The notes beneath the pieces were generated by a model. It had not been told where the DNA came from, ran no database searches, and saw nothing but the letters and a program-made list of their open reading frames with translations. A DNA stretch of 64,000 nucleotides from positions 124,001 to 188,000 of the forward strand of contig NZ_BJMN01000015.1 in assembly GCF_006539185.1 (NCBI RefSeq), written 5' to 3'. Made by a program: the position numbers and the translations under genes. The stretch is from Streptomyces gardneri (GTDB taxonomy: Bacteria; Actinomycetota; Actinomycetes; Streptomycetales; Streptomycetaceae). Below, in pieces: positions 1 through 8,451 of this stretch. How positions within the stretch are numbered: the first letter of the stretch is position 1; every line of letters begins with the position of its first letter.

Positions 1-159
1 ACCAGATAGACACCCATGATCGCAACGTACCGGCCGCCACCGACAACGTCCCTGCCTCTCGTAGGAGCGCGGCGGCCGTGCCCACCGGTTCAGCGCCGCC
101 TGAGGCGTGTATCAGGGCACAGGCGCCGACCGCTCGACCGCCCGGCACCCAGCGCCCTG

Positions 160-1464
160 TCAGGCTTCGCCGCGCCGGGCCCAGGTGCCTCTTCCACCCG
201 CCGTCATCAGCGTGTTGACGATGTGCGACCGGTTGCGGCCGCCCCGAAGCAGCCGCTCGGCCGCCAGGCCGAACGCCAGCGCAGGTCCCACGAGACCGAG
301 GGTCTCGCCGGTGCCGAGCGCCAGCCCCGCGCCGGCGAGCCCGAGGCCGGTCTCGGCCGCGGCCCAGGCGAGCCGCCCGGGCCGCTCTCCGGAGGCCGGC
401 AGCTTCCGCCGGACCGCCCGGAGCAGTGCGGGGAGGGCGTCGTCGGCCGCCGCCGCGTCCCCGGCGCGCAGCGCCGCCTGGAAGGCGTCGCGCCGACGGG
501 TCACGACCTCGTCCTGATGGATCTTCGCGATGTCCTGCCAGCCCAGTTCGGCGACCGCCGCCAGGTTGCCCGGGGCCATCCCGTGTTCCGCAGGGGCTGT
601 GGCCCCGGGGCCGGCGGGCTCGAAGAGCGCGTCCGTCGGACGCCCGAGGTAGAGCCCGATGTCGGCCGCTTTCGGGAGCGACCGCGGGGACGCCCCGTCG
701 GTGCCCAGCGTCCGCTGCACCGCTGCGTTCCAGGCCTGCGTCGCGGTGTTCCACATCGCCGTCCTGTGTGGCGGGTCCGTCGCGTCGAGCTGGGCGAAGA
801 GCACGGCCCTGCGGTGCCGGTTCGACGGCTCCACGTGCTCGTCGAGATAGGCGAGGGTGCGTTCCACCGGGGCGTAGTCGTGGCCGGGGAGCCCCGGCAG
901 CTCCGCCACCTCCTCCAACACGTCGCGGTACGAGCAGGGGCGCGTCACGGCGCTCGTGCCCAGCGGCACTCCCGCCTCGCGGGAGAAGTGATGCAGGGTC
1001 CAGGCCACGGCCTCCAGCCTGCGCCGGATCACCCCGCCCTCCTCGTACCGTGCGCCCAGCGCGGTACCCCGCGCGAACAGCGGCCCGGGATTCGCCTCCC
1101 CGCGCTCCAGAACGGCTTCGGACAGCCTGACCAGGGGCTCCGCCGTGTCGAACGAAGACGAGAGCCAGCCGGGCTCCAGGGCGCGGTGCAGGCCGGTGGT
1201 GACCAGGGCGAAGGGGTCGCTGCCGGCCGGAGCGGCGGTGGTGCAGCGCAGGAACGACGGGCAGCCGCGCACGAAGGACCGGAAGTCCTCCGTCTCGAAC
1301 AGCGCCTGTACCGCATGGCTGTCGATGAGCTGCACGTCGCTCAGCACCACCGTGTGCCCTAGCAGGGCCTGGATCTTCAGCATGACGGCCAATGACGTGT
1401 CCTGCGGACCCCACCCGGACACGCGCAGATGCTCACCATCAAGCCAGTGGGCATAGATCTCCAT
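160..1464 (-). CDS. Hypothetical protein, 434 aa
   Basis: I do not recognise this protein. The reading frame starts at an ATG with a purine-rich ribosome site (GGAAGGGGAA) a few bases upstream and runs 434 codons with typical GC-rich third positions. The first 80 residues are mixed hydrophobic/polar; the middle is rich in Glu, Arg and aromatic residues with no clear motif. Residues about 350-410 form an Ala/Gly/Leu-rich stretch that could be one or two weak membrane or amphipathic helices, followed by a basic tail. There is no signal peptide and no cysteine cluster. It lies alone, with an IS remnant downstream of its promoter side. That it encodes a protein is fairly sure; its function is unknown. 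Confidence 0.6.
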   Translation of the reverse strand: MEIYAHWLDGEHLRVSGWGPQDTSLAVMLKIQALLGHTVVLSDVQLIDSHAVQALFETEDFRSFVRGCPSFLRCTTAAPAGSDPFALVTTGLHRALEPGWLSSSFDTAEPLVRLSEAVLERGEANPGPLFARGTALGARYEEGGVIRRRLEAVAWTLHHFSREAGVPLGTSAVTRPCSYRDVLEEVAELPGLPGHDYAPVERTLAYLDEHVEPSNRHRRAVLFAQLDATDPPHRTAMWNTATQAWNAAVQRTLGTDGASPRSLPKAADIGLYLGRPTDALFEPAGPGATAPAEHGMAPGNLAAVAELGWQDIAKIHQDEVVTRRRDAFQAALRAGDAAAADDALPALLRAVRRKLPASGERPGRLAWAAAETGLGLAGAGLALGTGETLGLVGPALAFGLAAERLLRGGRNRSHIVNTLMTAGGRGTWARRGEA

Positions 1465-1631
1465 GGTTCCCCTTCCCCCGCCGAGCGAGGGTCTCCCCCT
1501 CGGCAGCAGACCCTACGATGAAGAAGCCAACTGCGCTAAGTGCCTGGTCGGTTGGGGCCCGCCCGCACACCCCGCACTGCCCCAAACCGAGACCGCGATG
1601 GCACAGCCACAGCGCGGCGGAGATCCCGGGG

Positions 1632-1812
1632 CGGCTTTGTCCACGACAACGGGGTCCGGCACAACTTCTGTGGAGCTGCGCGGACCGGGCTTGTTTCCTT
1701 CTCAGGGCCTACCGCTGACCTGTAGGTTCCCGGCGTGCTCCGGCCTCGGGAACCAAAGGCTCGGCTCGGCACCACAGAAGTCGTGCCAGAACCACTTTCG
1801 GTTCTGGCACAG
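1632..1812. repeat. Inverted-repeat cluster, probable end of a decayed ISL3-like element
   Basis: Two nested inverted repeats are visible. One is a perfect 11-bp stem: GTGCCAGAACC at 1783-1793 pairs with GGTTCTGGCAC at 1800-1810 across a 6-nt loop. The second is an imperfect pair in which GGCACAACTTCTGTGG near 1658 matches the reverse complement of a sequence near 1770-1787. There is no T-tract, so a simple terminator is less likely. An ISL3-like transposase N-terminal fragment follows at about 1979, which suggests these are remains of the element's end. That link is inference. Confidence 0.45.
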
Positions 1813-1978
1813 ATCTTGGGGAGCCGTCGCGGAGCGTGACATCGTTGTTCGATTGCGAGGGGCTGGCTCGTGCGAGACGGCGTACGACTTGTCACCTGAC
1901 AGCTGGAAGTGACGCTCCATCAGGTCTCTCCCGTTCGCTGCTGTGGTCGGCGGTCGGCGGTGGGCGGTGATGGTGCTG

Positions 1979-2110
1979 GTCATGCAGACCGACGAGCTGT
2001 TCTGGGGCGCGCTGGTGTTCGAGGGGATCGACGAGGTGGAGGTCGAGGCGGTGACGGCCGCGTTCGGCACGGTCGAGGCAGGCGCACGACACGCCCAAGA
2101 TCAACCCGAT
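1979..2110 (+). pseudogene. ISL3-like transposase N-terminal remnant
   Basis: From the ATG at about 1979 the plus frame reads MQTDELFWGALVFEGIDEVE and continues with a VEAVTAAFGTV segment. This resembles the first 30-40 residues of ISL3-family transposases (a LF..GI..V.VE.V pattern before the zinc-binding cysteines). The cysteine motif and all of the catalytic domain are missing and the frame dissolves by about 2110. It sits just after the inverted-repeat cluster. I call it a decayed insertion-sequence fragment with moderate confidence. The short gap on to 2169 holds nothing else I recognise. Confidence 0.4.
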
Positions 2111-2169
2111 CGAGTGCGTAGCTGAGCCTGTACCTGCCTCTGCAGATCAGCTTGTACGCAGACATGAGG

Positions 2170-3429
2170 TTACCCAGCGTCCTGTGCCCTCTGCGCTTCC
2201 TTCTGCCAGTGGTCAAGGTTGCTTCGAACAATCCGCAAGTGAGGATGGTCCTCACCTAGTACCCGCACCATGTGCTCCAGCAGTTCTTTGGAATAGGTGA
2301 CGGCGCCGACGACATCACCCGCTTGCCCACGCCAATGGGCGGAGCTGCCCCAGGCAGCCAATGTGGAGGGATGGTCCTCACCTATGAGGCGTCGGCGAGC
2401 CTGAAGAAGATGCTCGTACGCCTGCGCGGCCCCGGGCGCGTCTCCTGCCTTCCCTCGCCATAGGGCGAGGTTGTCCTGGGCGATGAGGGTGTCGGGGTGG
2501 TCTTCGCCCAGCACCCGGATCCGGTCGGCCACGAGTTGAGCCAATGCATGCGCGGCCTCGGCCACGCCCCCAACCTTCCCCTGCCATACTGCGAGGTTGT
2601 TCCGAGTGATGAGGGTGTCGGGGTGGTCTTCCCCGAGCACCCGGATGTGGTAGGTCAGGAGGTCGGTGAAGGCCTGCAGGGCGCCGGCAGTATCCCCCGC
2701 CTCTCCCGTGTAAGACGCGAGATTGCTCCGGGTGACAAGGGTGTCGGGATGGTCTTCGCCGAGTATCCGGATCCGGTCGGTCAGCAGGTCGGCGAAGGCT
2801 TGCACGGCCCCGGCAGCATCCCCCACCTCCCCCCGCCAAAAGGCGAGGCTGTTCCGGGTGTCGAGGGTGTCAGGGTGATTCTTGCCCAGGGCCCGGATCC
2901 GGTCGGGCAGGAGATCGGTCAAGGCTTGCACGGCCCCGGCAACATCCCCCGCCTGCCCTCGCCAGTAGGCAAGGTTGCTCCGAGTCATGAGGGTTTCGCG
3001 GTGGTTCTTGCCCAGGACCCGGATCTCGTCGGGCAGGAGGTCGACCATGGCCTGCACGGCCGCGCCAGGGTCGCCCGCCTGTCCCCATGAGGAAGCGAGG
3101 TTGCTCCGCATGACGAAGGTGTCAATGTGGTCTTCACCCAAGCGGCGACGGCTGGTGTCAGCTAGGTACTGGAACTGGTTGACGGCTGTGGTGACCTGAC
3201 CGGATGCCCCGATGCTGCTGCCGAAGCGGTGCAGCACCGCGTGCGCCTCCCGTCGGTACAGGGCGTCTTCGGCCTGGCGGGCGAGGGCGCCAGTGTTGGT
3301 GCGCAGGACCTGGGCGAGGTCGGTGTCACGTTCGATGTCGGGCCATGTCGCAAGGAGTGCATCGGCGGCGGTGCGGGCGGTTTGGAGGTGTTGGCGCCAG
3401 GCCCTGTGCACAGGGTGATCCAGCAGCAC
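2170..3429 (-). CDS. Kinesin-light-chain-like tetratricopeptide repeat protein
   Basis: The 419-aa protein consists of an N-terminal helical region of about 95 residues followed by roughly seven TPR units of 42 residues. Their recurring signature is LG.DHP.TL..R.NLA.W.G.AGD..GA..A...LL..., the kinesin-light-chain type common in Streptomyces. Such arrays bind partner proteins; no enzymatic domain is present. The start is a GTG, 19 bases after the stop of the upstream helix-turn-helix array gene on the same strand, so the two are probably one operon. The DNA repeats (spacing about 126 bp) visible here are coding repeats. Similar TPR arrays form C-termini of STAND regulators, so this could be a split or free-standing sensor arm. 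Function unproven. Confidence 0.8.
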   Translation of the reverse strand: MLLDHPVHRAWRQHLQTARTAADALLATWPDIERDTDLAQVLRTNTGALARQAEDALYRREAHAVLHRFGSSIGASGQVTTAVNQFQYLADTSRRRLGEDHIDTFVMRSNLASSWGQAGDPGAAVQAMVDLLPDEIRVLGKNHRETLMTRSNLAYWRGQAGDVAGAVQALTDLLPDRIRALGKNHPDTLDTRNSLAFWRGEVGDAAGAVQAFADLLTDRIRILGEDHPDTLVTRSNLASYTGEAGDTAGALQAFTDLLTYHIRVLGEDHPDTLITRNNLAVWQGKVGGVAEAAHALAQLVADRIRVLGEDHPDTLIAQDNLALWRGKAGDAPGAAQAYEHLLQARRRLIGEDHPSTLAAWGSSAHWRGQAGDVVGAVTYSKELLEHMVRVLGEDHPHLRIVRSNLDHWQKEAQRAQDAG

Positions 3430-3448
3430 CGCGTCGTGCGTACTGATG

Positions 3449-4468
3449 TCACCGCGTCGTGCCGTCTTCGCGTTGTCGGTTCCTGACGGTCTTCACCGAC
3501 AAGCCAGAGGCCGCAGCGATCTCCCGAACCGTCTCGCCCTGTTCCCGGCGGAGCCGGATTGCATCTCCCGTCAGCTCGGGAGCCGGCCGGCTGACCCGTT
3601 GTGCCTGTTCGCTGGTGCGCCGTTCGTCGTCGGGGATGAGGCGGATGATCGTCTTGCAGGACACTCCTGCCGCGCGGGCGATGCTCGTTGCGGATTCGCC
3701 GGCCCTGTAGCGCAGCAGGATCTGCGTGGGGGAGAGGCCCAGCTTCGTCCCGGGTGCCGGGGTACGACGTGGGGGCTTGGGTTGCGGCTGTGGTGGTGTG
3801 GCGGGTTTCCGGGGCGGGTGTCCGCGCCACTGGTCGTCGGGAATCCGTAGGCGAATGGTTGTCTGGGACACCGTGAAGGCTTGGGCGAGGCTGTAGGCGC
3901 TCTCGCCCTCTCGGTAGCGCTGGCGGATCTCTTCCGCTGGTAGATCTCGTGGCCCTCTGCGTTGCGTGGGGGAGACCCTTCCGCGGGGACGGATCACGTC
4001 CTTGGGGATGCGTCGTCGGATGGTCGAAGAGTGAACCCCGTAGCGCAGCCCCAGAGCGGTCAGCGACTCACCAGCCGCATAGCGTCGGATGATCTCCTCT
4101 TCGGGCAGCCGGCTGGCGACACGTTTGCCGGCCAGTGACGCGGTATCGCTGCGGGAGCGGCGCGATTGCTGGGGGAGTCGCGACCACACCATGGGCTTGG
4201 TGATACCGAGCGCGGACGCGACTTCAGCGCCGGACATCCCTGACCGGTACAGCCGCACGACCTCGAGGCGCAGCTCCTTCGCCTCGGGGGATTCCGGCTG
4301 GTTCTGGTGTCGCTGCCGGGCCGCATCGACCGCGCTTCGCCGTTCCCCGGCCGGAATCTGCCGCTGCACAGTGTTCTTGCTGATCCCCAGCTCCCTGGCC
4401 ACCGCGCGAACGCTGACACCTTCCCGGTACCGGCGCCTGATAAGACCGGCGACAGCGTCCGCGACCAT
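3449..4468 (-). CDS. Array of six helix-turn-helix domains, no catalytic domain
   Basis: The 339-aa protein contains six units of about 38 residues (roughly residues 8-45, 66-103, 121-158, 167-204, 246-282, 300-336). Each has the pattern (I/V)..RY..GES...(L/I)A...GVS..T(I/V)R..IP, the Hin/resolvase-type helix-turn-helix. Linkers are Arg/Pro-rich; the one between units 4 and 5 is a Pro-Lys run. No resolvase, DDE or other catalytic domain follows. A single polypeptide could therefore contact a long or repeated DNA site. It is immediately upstream of a TPR gene on the same strand, suggesting a regulator with a protein-binding partner. Start is a GTG/ATG-type codon at 4468; no strong ribosome site seen. 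DNA binding is inferred from the repeats. Confidence 0.75.
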   Translation of the reverse strand: MVADAVAGLIRRRYREGVSVRAVARELGISKNTVQRQIPAGERRSAVDAARQRHQNQPESPEAKELRLEVVRLYRSGMSGAEVASALGITKPMVWSRLPQQSRRSRSDTASLAGKRVASRLPEEEIIRRYAAGESLTALGLRYGVHSSTIRRRIPKDVIRPRGRVSPTQRRGPRDLPAEEIRQRYREGESAYSLAQAFTVSQTTIRLRIPDDQWRGHPPRKPATPPQPQPKPPRRTPAPGTKLGLSPTQILLRYRAGESATSIARAAGVSCKTIIRLIPDDERRTSEQAQRVSRPAPELTGDAIRLRREQGETVREIAAASGLSVKTVRNRQREDGTTR

Positions 4469-5785
4469 CCCCTGCTCCCTCCCTTGATCACCTGGCCAAC
4501 GAGGAAGTGCGGCCTGAGGTTGCGCGGCACGCCACCCCGCAGGACGGGACCGCCAGCTAGGCCTGCCGTGCTACCGCCGAGGGCGCATTGTTCCCATCCC
4601 TGAGCAATGCGCCCCTCGACCTCGCCAGCATGCCCGTCCGTCCTTGAAGAAGACGACCAGCACCACGCAGGCGCGCTCAAATCGAAGGCGCCGATGCGCC
4701 CCTGAGTCTTTGAACCGAAGGCGAACGCGGGACGTAGGTGGCGTCGGGTGGCCTTGTGCTGTGCACGTGACTGCTGACTTCCTTGACTGTCCTGGAGCCG
4801 GGCCGTCGGCTGGCACCGTGACCGCAGTGCCGCCTCCGTGCTACGTGAGGCCGGTGCTCTTCGATCAAGTCCTCTTGGAAGGGCAAGAGTTCGAGTTGTT
4901 AGCAGAGGGACGCCGCCGGTAGGCGGTCTTATGGACGCTGACCCACAGCCACGCGCCGCGCGGCACTACGTCACGGACCTTTCCGGTGGATCGGAGGGCG
5001 GCGTCGGTTTGCCGCCCGCGCTCGGGGGTGGGTTGCGGGCGGCCGGTCCTTCGGGCCCCGTCCTGTCGGATGCCGTGTCCCGAACCGTACGGCGTGGTCG
5101 GCGAGGGACGCCTGGCGGGAGGGGCGCGGTCCGGGTCCGTGGGGGTGAGCGGACCGGGCTGAGCCGGGCTTGGCTTTGTTCACGAGACTGGGTTCTGGTG
5201 AACAAAGCCGCAGGTATCGCGCTCAGACGGTGACACCTACCGTGCTCCGGCTGCCGGACACACGCGCCCCGCAGTGGGAGATCCCGGAAATCGCTGCATC
5301 TTCCGGGGGACGGATTCACAGCCGAAACGATTCCGGAAACCCGCGGGTTGACGCTCCATCCGCCCGCCCCGGCCAAGCACCTCGCCCTTGCCAGACGGCG
5401 CTCGCGGCGGTGTCGAATCCGCGCCGCCTCGGCCCGCGCGTTGAGTGGGGGCACAAACGCAGGCGTACTGTCACTCAAGGGCATCTGCCGACGACTGCGG
5501 GAGATTGGGCCGGGGCCCGCCCGCACAAGCCAGCACTTCTGCTGCTGAGGAGTTCATGAACACCGTGAACATGGACGACCTGTCCACGGAGTCGATGAAA
5601 CCGACGCGCACAGCTCTTCACTGGCCTGCCCGTGGATGTCGACAGAGGCGGCCAGGCCCCCGACTGTGTGGCCACGCCGGGCAGCTGAGCGGACACGCCT
5701 CGCGACGGCGCCCTTTGGTGGCGTCGCGGTCCACGAGTGTTCGGGAAGTTTGCTGCGAGGTTTGTGCGTCCCGGCAGACGCCCGG
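4469..5785. other. Gene-poor stretch of about 1.3 kb
   Basis: I see no convincing gene here. Open frames exist on both strands but are Arg/Pro/Ser-rich and show no family motif, as expected for non-coding GC-rich DNA. The only clear structure is the inverted repeat at 5172-5209, listed separately. The region separates the HTH-array operon promoter side from the convergent YdeI/OmdA-like gene. Confidence 0.5.
5172..5209. repeat. Inverted repeat, 12-bp arms
   Basis: GGCTTTGTTCAC at 5172-5183 is perfectly complementary to GTGAACAAAGCC at 5198-5209 with a 14-nt loop. The left arm resembles GGCTTTGTCCACGA at about 1634-1647 near the ISL3-like remnant, so both may descend from the same mobile-element end. 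It is not adjacent to a gene stop, so a terminator role is doubtful. Confidence 0.5.
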
Positions 5786-6403
5786 TCACGACGTCGGCGG
5801 GTCCGCCGGCTTGGCTCGCTGCGGGTGGAACGTCTCGTGCCGGACCAACATCGCCACGCACTCGGCGATCTTCCGGGTGCGCGTCTCGGCCCGCTTGGCG
5901 GCGTTGACCCGGCTGATGAGGGCGAAGCGGTTGGCCTTGGTGAGCACCTCGAACATGGCCTGCGCCGCTGATTCGGCGGCGATCGCAGCTTGCAGGTCGG
6001 CCGGCACCTCCGCTTCCGATGACGGCGCATAGGCGGCCGTCCACCGGCCGTCGGCCTTCGCGGCGTCCACTGCGGCGCGACCGGCAGGCAGCATCAGGCC
6101 GGCCGCCTCCAACCGGGCCACGTTGGCGACGTTGCGCTGGGACCAGACACTGCGGGGCCGGCGAGGGGTGAGCCGCCTCCAGGAACTCTCCTCGTCGCGC
6201 TTGCGGGCTTGCCCGTCGATCCAGCCGAAGCACAGTGCCTCGTCGACTGCCTGCTGCCAGGTCAGCGTGGTGACCGAGCCGCCCTTCCTGGTCAGGGCGA
6301 GCCACACGCCAGGAGAGGTGGTGTGGTTGTCCAGCAACCACGCGCGCAGCGCCGCGCTGTCAGCAACGATCAACTCATCCAGCTCGGTTCCGGTCACCAC
6401 CAC
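5786..6403 (-). CDS. YdeI/OmdA-family protein
   Basis: The 205-aa protein has the family signature throughout: a DS.AL.AWL..NH...GVWL...KKG N-terminal block, the TW..AVDEALCFGWIDGQ motif at about residues 48-67, the R..TPRR..S.WS..N block, and a C-terminal bacteriocin-resistance-type helical region ending with NAAKRAETR..KI. The length matches the usual 190-200 aa. Members are linked to bacteriocin protection (YdeI) or outer-membrane-associated OmdA, but the biochemical role is not settled. It stands alone, convergent with the degenerate region on its right. The GTG start is the first of a short GTG run. Confidence 0.85.
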   Translation of the reverse strand: MVVTGTELDELIVADSAALRAWLLDNHTTSPGVWLALTRKGGSVTTLTWQQAVDEALCFGWIDGQARKRDEESSWRRLTPRRPRSVWSQRNVANVARLEAAGLMLPAGRAAVDAAKADGRWTAAYAPSSEAEVPADLQAAIAAESAAQAMFEVLTKANRFALISRVNAAKRAETRTRKIAECVAMLVRHETFHPQRAKPADPPTS

Positions 6404-6523
6404 AGGTTAGTGCCGCAACCTGGTGCTGCCTGTCGCGGTGACTCGTTGAGCCCGCAGCGTCGGTGTCGGCCCGGCTCGCCCTCACCGAAGCCACTGTCGT
6501 ACGACTCGCACCTGCCTGGTGCT

Positions 6524-6715
6524 CCTGGATGTCGTACGCCGACATCGCCGAGATCGGCGGGCGCTGCCTCGCCGATCTCGGCCAGCGACAACGCGCGCAC
6601 CAGCTCATGGACGAAGGCATCGCCCTGCTGCCCGGCACCCGCTCCAAGACCCGGGCCATGTTCCTGACCTACCAGGCCGAGACGCGACAAGCCGCTGCCG
6701 ACGAACAAAAACGGT
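6524..6715 (+). pseudogene. C-terminal fragment of an XRE/TPR-type regulator
   Basis: The frame reads SYADIAEIGGRCLADLGQ, then QRAHQLMDEGIALLP and KTRAMFLTYQAET. This is the last TPR-like segment seen at the C-terminus of many Streptomyces helix-turn-helix/TPR regulators. Nothing N-terminal to it is present and the family match ends near 6715, so it is a stranded remnant. The surrounding 6404-6950 holds no other recognisable gene. Confidence 0.45.
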
Positions 6716-6950
6716 GCCGCGGTCGGTTCCTACAGCCGTGCTGCCAGAGCGACCTCAAATCCCGCTTCCACCACTCCAGCATCCCCCCGGAACCCTGGAC
6801 CCACCTGCCCGGTTCAAGAACGCCCGCTCACCCGCAACTCGGGCCTGTTGTGAAAGTGCTGGTCACGAGTGGTCTGGTGTACATGGGTGGCGTCGTTGTC
6901 AGTGGTGTTACGCAAGATCGGCACAGGGCTGAGTGCGGCGTGCCGTGTTT

Positions 6951-7520
6951 CTACCTGGCCGGTGTGGGGGTGACGACAAGGTCGGTGCAGGCGGGGTCGG
7001 GATGGGGCGCGATCTGGCGGGCGACCGCGCGGGTCCAACGTGCGGTGGCCGCGGCCGGATCGCTGTCGGCGGTGGTCGCGAACCAGATCCAGCCGTCGCC
7101 GTAGTCGCTGTCCGGGACGATGCCCACGACGTACCGGTGACCAGGCTCGAGCGGCAGGTAGGCGGGCTTCGTCATGGCGTAGCCGCTGCCTGCCTGCAGA
7201 ACGGACTGGCCGACCGTCATCTGCTTGGGCGGCGTGCCCTTGAGCGGCTGGAGGATCGTGACCGCGGACACGAGCGCTCCTCCGGCATCGGCGCTCTCCT
7301 CGCGATACACGACCGTCCGGTCGACGCTGACCAGGGCGATGGTGTGGGCATAGCCGGCCTTGTCCTCGTCGGTATCGGTGGCCGGCAGGCACAGACCATG
7401 CGCGCCGGAGGGCGGACCCTCGCCGGCGGGAGTGTCGAGGGTGGTGTACCAGGCGGCGCCCGCGGTCGTGAGGACGGCTGCGGCTGCCAACACACTCAGG
7501 GTGGTCCGCTTGTGCTTCAC
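6951..7520 (-). CDS. Exported or membrane-anchored hypothetical protein, 189 aa
   Basis: I chose the GTG at 7520 because it gives a proper export signal: basic KHKR, then a hydrophobic stretch TLSVLAAAAVLTTAGAAWY. The mature part has cysteines in GLCLPA and in the C-terminal DPACTDLVV segment, a YREESADAGG region, and a W-rich end (GDGWIWFATTADSDP). I do not recognise the family; it resembles extracytoplasmic proteins of unknown role in streptomycetes. The start lies two bases after the stop of the truncated metalloprotease on the same strand, so the two were probably cotranscribed. Function unknown. Confidence 0.65.
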   Translation of the reverse strand: MKHKRTTLSVLAAAAVLTTAGAAWYTTLDTPAGEGPPSGAHGLCLPATDTDEDKAGYAHTIALVSVDRTVVYREESADAGGALVSAVTILQPLKGTPPKQMTVGQSVLQAGSGYAMTKPAYLPLEPGHRYVVGIVPDSDYGDGWIWFATTADSDPAAATARWTRAVARQIAPHPDPACTDLVVTPTPAR

Positions 7521-7522
7521 GC

Positions 7523-7860
7523 TCAGCCCCAGATCCTCTTGTAATTGGCCTTGCCAACGCCGGTCGGACCGGTGACAGGCGGTCTGGCCACGGCCTTCCA
7601 CATCAGAGAGAACAGTCGATCGCCCTTATGGCACAGGCCAAGCGCGTGGCCGAGCTCGTGCGCGGCGACGGACTGCTGGACGCCGATCTTGCTGAGCTCG
7701 CCCGGCGGCTCGTGCTTGTTGAGGTAGATGTAGTCGGTCTCCGCCACACCGCCGCGCCGGTGGTAGTAGCCGCCGTGGCCGTCCTTCTTCTTGTAGTCCC
7801 GCCATTCCAGGTCATTGACCGTGGTCGCCGTGTCCCCGCGGATCTTGACCTTCGACAGCG
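7523..7860 (-). pseudogene. Zinc metalloprotease (zincin), 5'-truncated
   Basis: The minus frame is open from about 7876 and reads KVKIRGDTATTVNDLEWRDY, then ETDYIYLN and AAHELGHALGLCHK. The HELGHALGLCH motif is the zincin signature HExxHxxGxxH of matrixin/snapalysin-like secreted proteases. The N-terminal part with signal peptide is missing: homology ends at about 7860, exactly where a plus-strand thioredoxin reductase fragment begins. The remaining C-terminal zinc site could fold only as part of a larger domain, so I call it a pseudogene. It precedes the exported hypothetical gene by two bases. Confidence 0.75.
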
Positions 7861-8337
7861 GACTTCGCCCGCTCCGTCACCGTCGTCCACCGCCGCTCGA
7901 CCCTGCGCGCTTCCAAGGCCATGCAGAACCGGGCCTTCGCAGACGACAAGATCTCCTTCGCCTTCGACAGCGAGATCGCCGAGATCAAGTCCGAGAACGG
8001 CATGCTCGCCGGCGTCGCCCTGCGAGACACCTTCACCGGCAAGACCCGCGACCTCGACGCCACCGGCCTGTTCATCGCCATCGGCCATGACCCGCGCACC
8101 GAACTCTTCACCGACCAGGTCGACCTCGACGACGAGGGCTACATCAAGGTCGAGGCGCCCTCCACCCGCACCAACGGCACCGGCGTCTTCGCCGCCGGCG
8201 ACGTCGTCGACCACACCTACCGCCAGGCCATCACCGCCGCCGGCTCTGGCTGCCAGGCCGCACTCGACGCCGAGCGATACCTCTCAGCCCTTGCCGACAT
8301 AAGCAAGGCCACCCCCAGCGCGTCGCTCGCCTCCTGA
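7861..8337 (+). pseudogene. trxB: Thioredoxin reductase, N-terminal half missing
   Basis: Starting in frame at 7861, the sequence reads DFARSVTVVHRRSTLRASKA, then ATGLFIAIGHDPRTELF, APSTRTNGTGVFAAGDVVDH and TYRQAITAAGSGC. These are the NADPH-binding end and the C-terminal FAD-binding motif (GD in AAGDVVDHTYRQA) of bacterial TrxB. The N-terminal FAD GxGxxG motif and the redox CxxC centre are absent, so it cannot be a functional reductase. The break is abrupt and coincides with the 5' break of the metalloprotease on the other strand, the signature of a recombination joint. A strong hairpin follows the stop. Confidence 0.85.
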
Positions 8338-8374
8338 AGCAGTCGTCGCCGACAGCCTCAGGTCCCCCTGAACA

Positions 8375-8420
8375 CCAGCTCCTGCCCGTTGCGTTGGCGG
8401 ACACGACGGGCAGGAGCTGG
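8375..8420. terminator. Bidirectional hairpin terminator
   Basis: CCAGCTCCTGCCCGT at 8375-8389 pairs perfectly with ACGGGCAGGAGCTGG at 8406-8420 (15 bp, 16-nt loop). It lies between the converging trxB remnant and the HNH nuclease gene. Confidence 0.75.
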
Positions 8421-8451
8421 GTCCATGGCGCCCGCAAATCGGGCGCCCGCC

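Noticed and set aside
16..1362. Long plus-strand open frame of 448 codons opposite the first gene
   Set aside because: Arg/Pro/Gly-rich composition without motifs; it is the antisense shadow of the minus-strand gene, common in GC-rich DNA.
2300..3130. Regular DNA repeats of about 126 bp resembling a CRISPR or satellite array
   Set aside because: They encode TPR units of 42 residues in one open frame; copies are diverged and have no spacer structure.
4838..5526. Open frames around the 5172-5209 hairpin
   Set aside because: Low-complexity Arg/Pro/Ser composition on both strands, no ribosome site and no recognisable domain.
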